Of a stretch of 64,000 nt of DNA, positions 45,615 to 54,899 are shown in pieces. Position 1 is the first letter of the stretch, and each line of letters opens with the position of its first letter. The stretch covers positions 1-64,000 of IMG/VR virus record IMGVR_UViG_3300015263_000599, one strand, 5' to 3'. The notes under the pieces are model-generated. The model searched no databases and was not told where the DNA came from. It was given only the letters and a program-made list of their open reading frames with translations. The stretch is from a virus. The translations under genes and the position numbers were made by a program.

Positions 45615-46582
45615 GTAAGGAAATCGCAATCGTCATCGGCTACAATGCTGCCGGGAAAAGTACACTCGTGCGAGAGTTCGAGCAGGACGGATATCATCGA
45701 ATCAATCGTGACCTAACGGGCGGGACCATCGAGGCGCAGGTCGAGCTTGCTCGCAAAGCGTTAACGACCCATGACAGGGTTGTATTGGACAACACCTACC
45801 CCACGATTGAGAGTCGTGAGTCAATCGTGGCCCTCGGCCAACAAATGGGAATTCCCGTTCGCTGCGTTTGGCTCACGACATCTTTTGAAGACGCCCAACT
45901 CAATGCTTGTCTTCGCATGATGGAGCAGAGAGATCAGCTTCTCATGCCAGAGGATTTCAAGAAAGAGAAGAGTCCCAATCTCTTCCCGCCTGTCGCCCTC
46001 TTCACCTACAAGAACAAGTTCGAGAACAAGAAGGGCGAGCAGAAGCATCCCGGCAAGCAAGACCCCAAGAAAGAACACGGGTTCTTTGTGGTCGAAAAAC
46101 GCCCGTTCGTTCGCCAGTGGCCTGCGGAGTTCTGCAACAAGGCTTTGTTGCTCGACTACGACGATACGTTAAGGCGAAGCAAGGGCGATAAGAACTGGCC
46201 CGAGAAACCAGAAGATGTGGAGATCCTTCCGAACCGCAAAGAGGTTCTGGACGAGTATGTGGCTAATGGATGGAGGTTGCTGGGCGTCAGCAATCAGTCG
46301 GCCATTGCCAAGGGTCTTAAACGAGAAGACGCCGTTGCGTGCTTCGAGCGGACCAACGAACTTCTGGGGCACGACATCGAATACATGTTCTGTCCTCATC
46401 AAGTGCCGCCTGTGAATTGCTACTGTCGCAAACCACATCCGGGGATGGGAGCACACTTCATCTGGAAGTATAAGTTGCTGCCGAGTGCTTGTATTATGGT
46501 CGGCGACCAAACTTCTGACAAAACATTTGCGTCCCGATGCGGATTCGTGTATAAAGAAGCCGAAGAGTTCTTCGCTCTTTAA
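45611..46582 (+). CDS. pnkp: Polynucleotide kinase / 3'-phosphatase
   Basis: A 323-residue two-domain RNA/DNA end-healing enzyme. The kinase domain has P-loop GYNAAGKSTLVREFEQDGYH, INRDLTGG and LDNTYPTIESR. The HAD phosphatase domain has KALLLDYDDTLRRS (DxDxT), LLGVSNQSAIAKG and VGDQTSDKTFA. A FCPHQVPPVNCYCRKP insertion provides Cys/His ligands as in HisB-type phosphatases. It converts 3'-phosphate/5'-OH ends to ligatable ends, for example in tRNAs cut by anticodon nucleases. An Rnl2-like ligase lies at 58.3 kb. Confidence 0.88.
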   Translation: MSKEIAIVIGYNAAGKSTLVREFEQDGYHRINRDLTGGTIEAQVELARKALTTHDRVVLDNTYPTIESRESIVALGQQMGIPVRCVWLTTSFEDAQLNACLRMMEQRDQLLMPEDFKKEKSPNLFPPVALFTYKNKFENKKGEQKHPGKQDPKKEHGFFVVEKRPFVRQWPAEFCNKALLLDYDDTLRRSKGDKNWPEKPEDVEILPNRKEVLDEYVANGWRLLGVSNQSAIAKGLKREDAVACFERTNELLGHDIEYMFCPHQVPPVNCYCRKPHPGMGAHFIWKYKLLPSACIMVGDQTSDKTFASRCGFVYKEAEEFFAL

Positions 46583-46632
46583 CACGGGTCAGTCGTCAGG
46601 GATAAGACCTTTGCGCCGTTCAGGGATTCGGA

Positions 46633-46656
46633 AGGCGGGCTGGCCCGCCTTTTTTC
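46633..46656 (+). terminator. Strong intrinsic terminator
   Basis: AGGCGGGC-TGG-CCCGCCT stem followed by TTTTTT, about 50 nt after the pnkp stop. Confidence 0.88.
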
Positions 46657-46668
46657 ATGGAGACTCGC

Positions 46669-46809
46669 ATGATTAAAGGAATCGTTGCACTTCTGGTGTT
46701 CATCGCCGTGGTCTGGGGAGCCAGCCACTTCTTGCACCTTTCCTACTTCTGGAGTCTCGTGATTGCTTTTGGCGGCGTTTTTGCTCTGCGATCTGTAAGG
46801 AAACGCTGA
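46669..46809 (+). CDS. 46-residue membrane peptide
   Basis: The ATG at 46669 follows GGAGACTCGC. It has two short hydrophobic segments (IKGIVALLVFIAVVWGA, then YFWSLVIAFGGVFAL) and a basic end (RSVRKR). Its TGA overlaps the ATG of the AAA+ gene (TGATG), so it is co-translated with it. Confidence 0.55.
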   Translation: MIKGIVALLVFIAVVWGASHFLHLSYFWSLVIAFGGVFALRSVRKR

Positions 46810-48536
46810 TGGAATTCGTCGCCGAACTCAAGCGAATCATCAATAGCGGCCTGTCCCGCTCTATCATTCTCACAGGCAACATCTACGACATCTTCTTTGA
46901 TGGCGAAGACTATGTGCCCGTGCTTAATCTTTTGGGCACAAAACTCAAAGCCGAGCCTAAAGAAGATCAGCGTGGCCTCACGCACATTGTATATGAACTC
47001 AACAACCCGATTGAGATCAGAGGGGAAGCTGCCCCCGGATCATATACGGGGGCCGATCTCCATGCGGCTTGGAACGTCATCCACTCGCCAGAGAAGAAGA
47101 AGCTGGCAGATCGACTCCTTGAGTCCAACGGCAACTCCACCTATGCTCTGGAACTTCTCAGACAACTCTCAGAAGTCAATCGTCGCTCCAGTAAGACGAG
47201 GAACAACCTGCTGATCATGGTTGAGTCGGCAGACATGCTCATCCCAGACTGCGAGATCAGCCGGATGAACATGCAGGATCGCCGCCGTGTCGCCATCGTC
47301 TATGACTGGTTCTCCGATCCAAAGTTTCTCAATAACGGCGATACCGCCATCTTTCTCTCGGAGTCACGATCCAGCTTGCACCACAGAGTCGCACGGCTTC
47401 CGCAAGTTGTTTCGGTCGAGATTCCTCTGCCTGACATGGAATCTCGAAAGGCGTTCCTCAAGTGGTTCGCCAAGAAGAAGAACATCACCGGTCTGAAGTA
47501 CGACGACATCGCCACAAAGACTTCTGGCCTGTCGCTGCACGCTCTGCGTCAATTGGTGCTGACCGGAGAAATCTCAGATGAAGCCATCGCCAAGAAGGTC
47601 GAAGAGTACATGATCTCACAACTCGGCGAAGGCGTCGTCGAGTTCAAGCGTCCTAAGCATAAAATGAAGGATGTGATCGGGAACCACAGAATCAAACAGT
47701 TCATGAAGAACGAACTGATCCCCGGCTTCCTCGATGGAGAGATCAGCGGCGCAGCCGTAGGTGGTCCTATTGGTGGCGGTAAGACATTCATCTGTGAAGC
47801 CGTCGCTGCCGAACTGGGCGTACCTGTCATCACCTTGAAGAATATCCGCTCGAAGTGGTTTGGTGAGACAGACAAGATCTTCGAACGTCTGGAACGATTG
47901 CTGGAGTGTTTCCACAAGATCGTCATCTTCGTCGATGAGGCCGACACTCAGTTTGGTAGCATCGAGGGTGGACATGAGACCGAACGGCGGCTCACTGGTA
48001 AGATTCAAGCCATGATGAGCGATGTGCGACTCAAAGGCCAGATTGTCTGGTTCCTGATGACGGCACGCATCCATCTGTTGAGCCCAGACATTCGGCGACC
48101 GGGCCGCATGGATTTGATCATTCCTATTCTGGACCCAGAGGGCGATGATCGTAGAGAGTTTCTGGCGTGGGTTGGCGAGTCACTACCCAACACATCGCCG
48201 AACTTACCTGCGGACACAAAGAAGTTAGCCAGCATCGAACTGTTGGATCGGTTGATCCCTCAAAACGCATCTGCTGCCATGTTTGCCATGATCCGGGCTC
48301 GGATCAAACGCTGTGCCGACTATGAAGAAGTGAAGGCCGCAGTCCACGATATGGTGTTGCCAGACATCGCTGAGGCCCGAGAATATCAGACCTTGCAGGC
48401 CAAGGTGAACTGCACTCGCAAGTCGCTTCTCTTTGACGAAGAGATGTTGGCGAAAATGGAAGACACACACTTCGAGGAGACTCGCAAGGGCTGGCGTGAA
48501 CAAATCCAAAAGTTGGAACGGAAGGGGATAGCATGA
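46809..48536 (+). CDS. AAA+ ATPase
   Basis: A 575-residue protein. The N-terminal half is a probable degenerate ATPase domain (INSGLSRSIILTGNIYDIFF). The second half is a classical AAA module: Walker A GGPIGGGKTFICEAVAAELG, IRSKWFGETDKIFERLERLL, Walker B KIVIFVDEADTQFG, and RRPGRMDLIIPILDPE with the arginine-finger region. The C-terminus is a helical tail. AAA proteins of this form occur in many large phages; the remodelled substrate is unknown. Confidence 0.82.
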   Translation: MEFVAELKRIINSGLSRSIILTGNIYDIFFDGEDYVPVLNLLGTKLKAEPKEDQRGLTHIVYELNNPIEIRGEAAPGSYTGADLHAAWNVIHSPEKKKLADRLLESNGNSTYALELLRQLSEVNRRSSKTRNNLLIMVESADMLIPDCEISRMNMQDRRRVAIVYDWFSDPKFLNNGDTAIFLSESRSSLHHRVARLPQVVSVEIPLPDMESRKAFLKWFAKKKNITGLKYDDIATKTSGLSLHALRQLVLTGEISDEAIAKKVEEYMISQLGEGVVEFKRPKHKMKDVIGNHRIKQFMKNELIPGFLDGEISGAAVGGPIGGGKTFICEAVAAELGVPVITLKNIRSKWFGETDKIFERLERLLECFHKIVIFVDEADTQFGSIEGGHETERRLTGKIQAMMSDVRLKGQIVWFLMTARIHLLSPDIRRPGRMDLIIPILDPEGDDRREFLAWVGESLPNTSPNLPADTKKLASIELLDRLIPQNASAAMFAMIRARIKRCADYEEVKAAVHDMVLPDIAEAREYQTLQAKVNCTRKSLLFDEEMLAKMEDTHFEETRKGWREQIQKLERKGIA

Positions 48537-48877
48537 GCGACGACGCAAAGGACGCCATACCTGCCGGTTACTATCTCGAACAAGACAAACCCGGAAAGGT
48601 CTATCGAGCCTTCCGTCAAGGCCCGCCAATGCGGGTTACAGAATGTCAAGATTGGGAACAAGGAGATGCCATCGTCGTCGAGTATGAGGACATGGTGAAG
48701 TTGATGGAACGTGACATGTTCAATGCAGATGTGGACCCCACCGTGCGAATCTGCTTGGCTGTCAGTGATGCCCGCTTTCTGGTCGTTGGCTTGATACAAG
48801 CTCTCGCTGGTGGCGGTGACGTTGTGGCAAAGAAACTGGAAGAAGCACTGATTGAGGTCAGGGAAGATGACATCTGA
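48533..48877 (+). CDS. Hypothetical protein
   Basis: A 114-residue acidic protein overlapping the AAA+ stop by 4 nt (ATGA) and the next start by 11 nt. The N-terminal YYLEQDKPGKVYRAFRQG looks like a small beta structure; the C-terminal VVGLIQALAGGGDVVAKKLE is helical. No family recognised. Probably acts with the AAA+ protein. Confidence 0.6.
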   Translation: MSDDAKDAIPAGYYLEQDKPGKVYRAFRQGPPMRVTECQDWEQGDAIVVEYEDMVKLMERDMFNADVDPTVRICLAVSDARFLVVGLIQALAGGGDVVAKKLEEALIEVREDDI

Positions 48878-49127
48878 ATTCACGAAAGCTCAAAAAGTTT
48901 GGCAGGGCTTGAAGTATTTGGAAAATCAAGCCGCCATGCTCACAGGACGAGTGGACATCTGCGCCGAGCATGACACAATCTACTCCATGATCAACTATGA
49001 TCACCAGAATCCCACTGCGGAGCCAAAGGTTGCCGAGGTTCAACGGGACATGGTTGAGACCTTCGATTGGATGATTGACGAAGAAAACACATATACAGGC
49101 ACACTGGCTTTCAAAATCTTCGTCTAG
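48867..49127 (+). CDS. Hypothetical helical protein
   Basis: About 86 residues from ATG 48867 (AGGGAAG upstream). Helical and acidic (EFTKAQKVWQGLKYLENQAA, then AEVQRDMVETFDWMIDEENT). It is the last gene of a plus-strand run and ends 4 bp into the convergent HNH gene. Function unknown. Confidence 0.58.
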   Translation: MTSEFTKAQKVWQGLKYLENQAAMLTGRVDICAEHDTIYSMINYDHQNPTAEPKVAEVQRDMVETFDWMIDEENTYTGTLAFKIFV

Positions 49128-49915
49128 GTCCGCCGCTTCTGGTCTCGGAGCCTTCGAGGAATCCATGTGGACTCCGAATCCCTGTCGATCTTCCACGCAT
49201 CCGGCATGTGCTGCGGCTTCATCGTCTTGATGAAATGGATGCGCCAGTCTTTGGCAAACTCGTTGTAGTCGTCCACGCTGTAGGCGACGGTCTTTGATAT
49301 GTTGAAGTAGTCTGGCCGCTCCTTGATCTTGTGATCTCGAACGGTCTGCAAATCTTCAGCAGTGATCTCGTCTTTCCCAACGAACTCACAAACGATTTGT
49401 GTGAGTTCTTGCTTGCGATCTTCGGGAATCTTCTCGCTGTATTTCTGCAAGGCGGCAGCGGCCCCCATGGCTCGACGGATGTTGCGAAGCTCTTCGTCGG
49501 CCACACCGCAAACGGGGATGCCGAGATCTTTGGCCCATTGTTTTTTTCTTTCGAAGGCGATGCGTTCGTATTCGCCGTGGCAGTCCTCGCAGAGCAAGAA
49601 GATGTCTCGAACGACATCTACCTTATACTTCACTTCCATGTACTTGATGTAGCAGTACGGAATGATGTGATGCCGGGTCAAATCTTCTGTGCATCCACAG
49701 ACAACACAGAGATTCGGTTTGCCGTTCATCAGAAGGGGGTCGTTTGTTCCCTCTCGCCCTCTGGGTTCGAATCTGAGACGGATCGTTAGCGGGTCGTAAT
49801 CGACAATATCAGCCAAGTTCCGGCTGACGTACCAATCGACCTTTTTCTTGCCGCACCTACTGAGATTCTGTCCATCGGGTGCTTGGATGAGACAGTTATC
49901 GAATGAAACGCCCAT
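49124..49915 (-). CDS. HNH endonuclease-like protein
   Basis: A 263-residue protein. The nuclease core is LCVVCGCTEDLTRHHIIPYC followed by DIFLLCEDCHGEYERIAFER: two CxxC zinc pairs, the H-H-I-I-P beta strand and the C-D-C-H end match HNH nucleases. The long C-terminal part is helical. The start ATG overlaps the helicase stop (TGATG). Could be a homing endonuclease or a recombination nuclease. Confidence 0.78.
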   Translation of the reverse strand: MGVSFDNCLIQAPDGQNLSRCGKKKVDWYVSRNLADIVDYDPLTIRLRFEPRGREGTNDPLLMNGKPNLCVVCGCTEDLTRHHIIPYCYIKYMEVKYKVDVVRDIFLLCEDCHGEYERIAFERKKQWAKDLGIPVCGVADEELRNIRRAMGAAAALQKYSEKIPEDRKQELTQIVCEFVGKDEITAEDLQTVRDHKIKERPDYFNISKTVAYSVDDYNEFAKDWRIHFIKTMKPQHMPDAWKIDRDSESTWIPRRLRDQKRRT

Positions 49916-51360
49916 CAGAAGTCAATCTTTTCTTTGATGGTAACGCTGTGTCCTTCTTGTTGCAACACTTCGATTCTCCATTCAGAATGTTTTCTGAGGT
50001 AGTCATTGATGACGAACAAGAAGTCATAGTATTTGAGGACTTCTTTGTCATCAGCAGTTCTGAGTCCACGACCCATTTGCTGGATGACGTTGTGTGCGCC
50101 TTCGCCGCCAGCGGCATTGATGAGATTGTGAATCTTGACATCGATGCCAGCCGTGATGATCGGCTTCATGATGATCGCAATGCACGACTCGCCTTTCTTG
50201 AGTGCGTTGATGACCGGCTCCCGTTCCTTCAGGGAGTTCTTGCCCTGAATCCAGTGAGCCTCGGGCAGCAACGACTTGAGATATTCACCCTGCTCGATTC
50301 GCTCGACGACGATGAGCGTGCGACCTTCTAGTGAGCGTGCCAGTCGCTTAACGATGTCGTGAAAGTGGAAGTTCTGTTCGATCCCCAGTTTGACTGCATC
50401 TTGGTAAGGCTCATATGCCAGATTGGGCCGGTCAATGGGATAGATCGTGCAATCGCTGTGGGCGAGGTCTCCACGATCCTGAAGTTCCTTCGTGGTCAAC
50501 AGACCTGATGATGTGACTTGCGTTTTGAAGACGGGGCCAAAGTAACCCTTCACGGTGTACTTGTGGCATTCATCGATCTTCTTCTTGTTCCATTTGAAAG
50601 GCGTGGCAGAGAAGCCGATTCTCACAGCCGCACTGCTCATCTTCTTATATGCTCGCATCGGGATGTCCGAGATACAGTCGTGAACTTCGTCCACAACCAA
50701 AGCTCGGAACTTCGGCAGCAACTTCTTGATTGAATCGAAGGTTTGTTTGTGTGCCGTGCAGCACATCACATAGTTGGGTTCTTTGTATCCGCCATACCAA
50801 CGACCCAGACCTTCTACGCCCCACTCTTTCATTTGCTGCCAGTTCTGATGAACCAAGCTGGCGTTCTTAGTGATAAACAGAGTTGGAGTTTTGGGAGGCA
50901 AAGATTTGAGTACAGAGATGAGAATGAATGTTTTGCCCGCACCGGTCGGAGCTTGTACGATTCCCCGGTTATACTTTAAGCACATGTTGACCAGATCAGA
51001 TTGGAAGTCACGCAGTGTGATCGGATCAAAGTCAGGCGGAAGCCATTCATTAAGAAACTGTTGATCGATGGAGTCGTATCGCCATTGAACGGCGTTTCTC
51101 TCGTCGATGAATGTATATGGCTTCTTTAAGAAACGGAGAGCGGCCCGGACTTCTGGGAGAAGTCCAGTCATGAATCGACCAGATTTTTTGTCGAAGAACT
51201 CCTTCCATCCGTCCCACTTCTTCCGCTTGTATGCAGCGTTGTGCCAATAGTTCTTTGGCCTGAAGCGAAGCTTGCGATGGAGGATATCGACCAGATCTGT
51301 GTCGGTAGTGATAAGTCGGCTGAAAACATTTTCAGCGTGCAAAACCGTCGTGGTTGTCAT
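49915..51360 (-). CDS. uvsW: UvsW-like superfamily 2 helicase
   Basis: About 481 residues. The start at ATG 51360 is chosen because GGAAGG lies 6 nt ahead; an ATG at 51366 is also possible. The N-terminal fold (FRPKNYWHNAAYKRKKWDGW) matches the UvsW DNA-binding region. Helicase motifs: IVQAPTGAGKTFILISVL, ALVVDEVHDC, RIGFSATPF, TLIVVERIEQGEYL and VIQQMGRGLRTADDKE. UvsW-type enzymes regress forks and promote branch migration, shutting origin replication in favour of recombination-dependent replication. It fits with the UvsX/gp32/UvsY set. Confidence 0.88.
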   Translation of the reverse strand: MTTTTVLHAENVFSRLITTDTDLVDILHRKLRFRPKNYWHNAAYKRKKWDGWKEFFDKKSGRFMTGLLPEVRAALRFLKKPYTFIDERNAVQWRYDSIDQQFLNEWLPPDFDPITLRDFQSDLVNMCLKYNRGIVQAPTGAGKTFILISVLKSLPPKTPTLFITKNASLVHQNWQQMKEWGVEGLGRWYGGYKEPNYVMCCTAHKQTFDSIKKLLPKFRALVVDEVHDCISDIPMRAYKKMSSAAVRIGFSATPFKWNKKKIDECHKYTVKGYFGPVFKTQVTSSGLLTTKELQDRGDLAHSDCTIYPIDRPNLAYEPYQDAVKLGIEQNFHFHDIVKRLARSLEGRTLIVVERIEQGEYLKSLLPEAHWIQGKNSLKEREPVINALKKGESCIAIIMKPIITAGIDVKIHNLINAAGGEGAHNVIQQMGRGLRTADDKEVLKYYDFLFVINDYLRKHSEWRIEVLQQEGHSVTIKEKIDF

Positions 51361-51430
51361 CGCCATCCTTCCTTGGATATGTATGACAGTGTACCCGAAA
51401 ACGGCTTTCTTGGGAAAGAGGAATGCAGCT

Positions 51431-51459
51431 TTGACCGACCGCAAAAACTGCCGTATAAT
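51431..51459 (+). promoter_or_regulatory. Consensus sigma-70 promoter for the ArgRS-like gene
   Basis: TTGACC, a 17-nt spacer, TATAAT, about 30 nt before the 51492 start. It is the best host-type promoter in the window. Confidence 0.85.
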
Positions 51460-51491
51460 GAGGGAAATTCCTTTTGTGCGGAGATGGCACC

Positions 51492-52778
51492 ATGCTGCGA
51501 CCCATGCCTGCGAAATACGGTATCGGATTCACCTCACCAGAGCCCGTGGCTCCCGATCTGGTGGAAGGCTACCGGTATGAGCAGACAGGAAATCACCACA
51601 ACTACTTCGTCACCCCTCAGCGGTGGGATTGGCCCGAGAGATTCGATTTCGGGTCCGTCGCTCCGGTCATTGATGGGTTCTCTCCGAACCTCAATAAACA
51701 GTTGCACGTTGGGCACTTACGCAACCTTGCCCTCGCCAACTCCCTCTCTCGCATCCTGAAGAACGCAAAATTTGTATCGCTGCTTGGATGCAGTCTTGGA
51801 GTGCGTTTCGCAGCCCTCGAAGGCTGGAAGTATTGGACGGAATTCTTGGGGTTCCAGCCGGAAGTCTACTATGACTGTGCTCTGCCCGACGATCTGATCC
51901 CAACCAGAGAGCCAACAGTTGCCGAGGTTGAATCAGACCTAATCGATCCCAATGAAGGCGACGATCTGACATTGCCGGAATTATGGGATGGCCCCAATGG
52001 TCCGGTGATCGTTAAGCGATCCGACAAGCGACCACTCTATGCCTATCACGATCTGGCGTTCGCTCAGATCGTTGGTCCCGATCACTACATCACAGGCGAA
52101 GAACAAAAGATTCATTTCGCTTCGTTAGGTCTGGGTGACAAACACTTGCCAATGGGTTTGGTGTTGGGACTTGACGGCAAGAAGATGAAGTCTCGTGAAG
52201 GCGATGTCCTTCTGGCAACCGAGGCTGTGCAGATGGTTAAAGAGCATTTGCGACAAACACAGCACGCTGATCAACTGGCGTGGAACATTCTTGCTTGGAA
52301 CTTTTTACACACGGCCCGAAAGTCGAATCTGAAGTTTGAGGCTGAAAAATGGACGCAGCCAGATTCACCGGGAATGTACATCAGCTACACTTACGCTCGG
52401 ACGTGGAACGCATTGGAAGAAGCGGTCCCCCTTCGCAACCCCATTCCGATTGGCCCCTTTTATGGATTCGACCCGGATTACTTGAAAATCCTGAAGCGTT
52501 CGGGTTCCACTGTTGATACGGAAATCACAGAGATCGATCTCGACCTGTTAGGTCTTTCTGAGCAATACATCTTCTACTACCAGCAAGCCATCGAACGACT
52601 CGATCCGGCACCGGTTGCGAATTACGCTCATGACTTAGCCCGCCTAATCGGCGTGGCGTATGAGAGGGAGCGAATTCAAGAGGGTCGCCCTGTCTTCCAG
52701 CGTGCAATGGCACATGCGATCTGGCGTCTGGAACACTGCTTGCAAGATCTTGGCATGTTCAAGCTCCAAACAGTCTGA
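51492..52778 (+). CDS. Arginyl-tRNA synthetase-like class I enzyme, minimal
   Basis: A 428-residue protein. Class I motifs: NLNKQLHVGHLRNLALANSL (HIGH as HVGH) and LDGKKMKSREGDV (KMSKS as KMKS). The C-terminal DALR-type anticodon domain is recognisable: MYISYTYARTWNALEEA, then PVANYAHDLARLIGVAYERE and an end QDLGMF as in ArgRS. It lacks the N-terminal Add-1 domain and is about 130 residues shorter than bacterial ArgRS (about 560), so tRNA D-loop recognition must differ. It could charge tRNA-Arg when host ArgRS fails, or be a paralogue with another activity. It has its own strong promoter. Confidence 0.82.
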   Translation: MLRPMPAKYGIGFTSPEPVAPDLVEGYRYEQTGNHHNYFVTPQRWDWPERFDFGSVAPVIDGFSPNLNKQLHVGHLRNLALANSLSRILKNAKFVSLLGCSLGVRFAALEGWKYWTEFLGFQPEVYYDCALPDDLIPTREPTVAEVESDLIDPNEGDDLTLPELWDGPNGPVIVKRSDKRPLYAYHDLAFAQIVGPDHYITGEEQKIHFASLGLGDKHLPMGLVLGLDGKKMKSREGDVLLATEAVQMVKEHLRQTQHADQLAWNILAWNFLHTARKSNLKFEAEKWTQPDSPGMYISYTYARTWNALEEAVPLRNPIPIGPFYGFDPDYLKILKRSGSTVDTEITEIDLDLLGLSEQYIFYYQQAIERLDPAPVANYAHDLARLIGVAYERERIQEGRPVFQRAMAHAIWRLEHCLQDLGMFKLQTV

Positions 52779-52784
52779 CTGATC

Positions 52785-52812
52785 TTGACTCCGGTGGTAC
52801 TTCTCCTATAAA
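52785..52812 (+). promoter_or_regulatory. Sigma-70 promoter
   Basis: TTGACT, a 16-nt spacer, TATAAA, about 50 nt before the start of the secreted repeat-protein gene. Confidence 0.7.
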
Positions 52813-52861
52813 TTGGGTTGCGTCGTTCACGGACGAAACCCCATAGAAAGGAGTCGTGACC

Positions 52862-54025
52862 ATGTTTCGATTCGGCAAACCTCTTGCTCTAGTGGTTGCC
52901 CTGCTTTTTCTCGGAGCAACGTGCTTCGAACATGGTGCGTATGCACAAAAGCGAAGCAGCGGTAGCAGCAGGCCCAGTTCGGGCAGCAGTCGGCCTTCTT
53001 CATCATCATCGAAGCCCAAGTACGGGTCTCCCAACAGCGGCAGCAAGCCGCCTTCTTCCAAGCCCCCATCGAGCAAGCCGCCTTCGACCAGCAGCGGTTC
53101 CAAGCCCAAGTTCGGTTCGCCAAACAGCGGCCAGTCTTCCAAGCCACCTGCAAGCAACAGCGGTTCCAAACCGCCTTCGACCAGCAGCGGCAGCAAGCCC
53201 AAATTCGGTTCGCCCAACAGTGGTCAGACCCCCTCGACAGGCAGTGGTTCCAAGCCGCCTTCGACCAGCAATAGTTCCAAACCCAAGTTCGGCTCGCCGA
53301 ATGCAGGGAACCCTTCTTCTCCCACTACTTCTCGGAATCCCAACACCAGCAGTCGCCCTCCCACTTCATCCAGCGGAGCCAAGGAGCGGGCTAATCAAGC
53401 GGCGACAAGCAAGCGGGTTTATCAGGAAACGCAGCGTGCAACTGCACCTCCGAAGCCGTCCTACACTACGTCGGATGGGCATACGGTCAATGTGCGGACA
53501 AATTCCGCTCATGTGCAAGCGATGCGAAGCAAACCATCCTCGTATTACACGCCCGCCGCACGACAGACTCGGATCACCAATCACATTCATCATTACCATT
53601 ACGCCCACGACTATAACTGGTACTACAGCCAGCCGCACTACTATGTCGGCGGTGGGTACAGTTCGTCATTCTGGTGGATGATGATGGAGTGGTCGGCTGA
53701 GCGACGAGCCAGATGGCTATACCATAATCGGTATAGCATCGAAGCGGCTGCATACCAACGTGGTTTGCAGGATGCCGCTGTTGCTGCACAGATTCAGCAG
53801 CTTGAGGCACAAAACGTGGCCCGTAACACGGACTATGTTGACCCCGAGTTTGCTGAAAATCCCAGCATGATGTATAGCCAAGAGTACATCGAAGCTGCTT
53901 ACAACCCCACGGTGCTATCACCGGGGTCAGATGCAGCATTGACAGTCCTTCTGTGGATAATCATCATTGGGGTGGTCGGGTATGCCATCTTCCTCTTCAT
54001 GACGAAGGTGAGATTCGGCAGGTAA
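52862..54025 (+). CDS. Secreted Ser/Pro/Lys repeat protein with C-terminal anchor
   Basis: A 387-residue protein starting at ATG 52862 behind AAAGGAG. A signal peptide (ALVVALLFLGATCFEHGAYA) is followed by about 140 residues of low-complexity repeats built on SKPKFGSPNSG and SGSKPPSTS. A His/Tyr-rich globular part (ITNHIHHYHYAHDYNWYYSQ) follows, and a C-terminal membrane helix (TVLLWIIIIGVVGYAIFLFM). It is probably exposed outside the inner membrane with the repeats spanning the wall. It may belong with the envelope module at 34-44 kb. Function unknown. Confidence 0.65.
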   Translation: MFRFGKPLALVVALLFLGATCFEHGAYAQKRSSGSSRPSSGSSRPSSSSSKPKYGSPNSGSKPPSSKPPSSKPPSTSSGSKPKFGSPNSGQSSKPPASNSGSKPPSTSSGSKPKFGSPNSGQTPSTGSGSKPPSTSNSSKPKFGSPNAGNPSSPTTSRNPNTSSRPPTSSSGAKERANQAATSKRVYQETQRATAPPKPSYTTSDGHTVNVRTNSAHVQAMRSKPSSYYTPAARQTRITNHIHHYHYAHDYNWYYSQPHYYVGGGYSSSFWWMMMEWSAERRARWLYHNRYSIEAAAYQRGLQDAAVAAQIQQLEAQNVARNTDYVDPEFAENPSMMYSQEYIEAAYNPTVLSPGSDAALTVLLWIIIIGVVGYAIFLFMTKVRFGR

Positions 54026-54074
54026 CATCCTCAGTGTCAGGATGACAGGTTGTTGTCACACGAAAGGACTAAAC

Positions 54075-54806
54075 ATGACTTCGGCAGATGGCAGAGGGCG
54101 AACGCTGTTCGAAATCCTCACCGGTCGAAACAAGAAAGACATGCGGCCTCTGGAATTCCAGTATCACAATCCACTGGAAGCCAAGGTCGGATGTACGATC
54201 AGTTTCGACCACGAACCTGAGATCAGCGGCATCAATTTTGTGATCGAGAAAATCTCGGTTTACAAGACGACGATTGACCGCAAAGACTTCTACCACACAG
54301 ACTATCACCTCAAGGGGATTAGCCTCGACCACAACAAACCGGTCAGAATGAGGCTGCGTCTGATTCCCGACGAGAACGTCATCGATCAACTCGGTCACAA
54401 GGTGCAGTTGATGTACCTGTACGACGAGGTGCCCTATGACGAAGGCTTGCACAAAACGGTGCTGGCCGATCCCTCGGGTGAGTTCTGGGTGAACTACGAC
54501 GATGAAGGCAACGAGCTTCAGGAGCCACGCACCTACTGGCGTGTCGGTTCCAACGAGCATTGCCCTTGTCCCGATCCTTACAGTGCTCGTTGCACTATCC
54601 TCTCAGACGTGGATGGCGACGGCACGGTCGAAGACGACGAACTGGAACACTACAGCACGACGTACTGGGAGTTCAGCCGCATGACTGACGACCAGAACGG
54701 ACAAGAGTTCGAAGAGTTCCTGACCGTCGAGATGAATGACGACTCTGGCTTCTTCACGTTCCTGCGTGGATCGGAAGTCAAGCCTTCTCAGATCATGGTG
54801 TTCTAA
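54075..54806 (+). CDS. Hypothetical protein with EF-hand-like loop (possibly DUF4178-like)
   Basis: About 243 residues from ATG 54075 (AAAGGACTAAAC). Strand-rich (FQYHNPLEAKVGCTISFDHE, then FVIEKISVYKTTIDRKDFYH). Near residue 190, DVDGDGTVEDDE is a perfect 12-residue EF-hand calcium loop (D1, D3, D5, G6, E12). The overall look recalls DUF4178 proteins that accompany PspA-like genes in bacteria, but I cannot confirm that by eye. Followed by a strong terminator. Confidence 0.55.
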   Translation: MTSADGRGRTLFEILTGRNKKDMRPLEFQYHNPLEAKVGCTISFDHEPEISGINFVIEKISVYKTTIDRKDFYHTDYHLKGISLDHNKPVRMRLRLIPDENVIDQLGHKVQLMYLYDEVPYDEGLHKTVLADPSGEFWVNYDDEGNELQEPRTYWRVGSNEHCPCPDPYSARCTILSDVDGDGTVEDDELEHYSTTYWEFSRMTDDQNGQEFEEFLTVEMNDDSGFFTFLRGSEVKPSQIMVF

Positions 54807-54830
54807 CAACGGCAGTAGCCGTCCCCAAAG

Positions 54831-54866
54831 GGGGCGCAGGCGACATCACCCTGCGTCCCCTTTTTC
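54831..54866 (+). terminator. Strong intrinsic terminator
   Basis: GGGGGCGCAGG / CCTGCGTCCCC (11 bp with one wobble) followed by TTTTTC, 25 nt after the upstream stop. Confidence 0.88.
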
Positions 54867-54899
54867 ATTCAATGGAGGCTTACGTTCAGGGAGGAAGTC

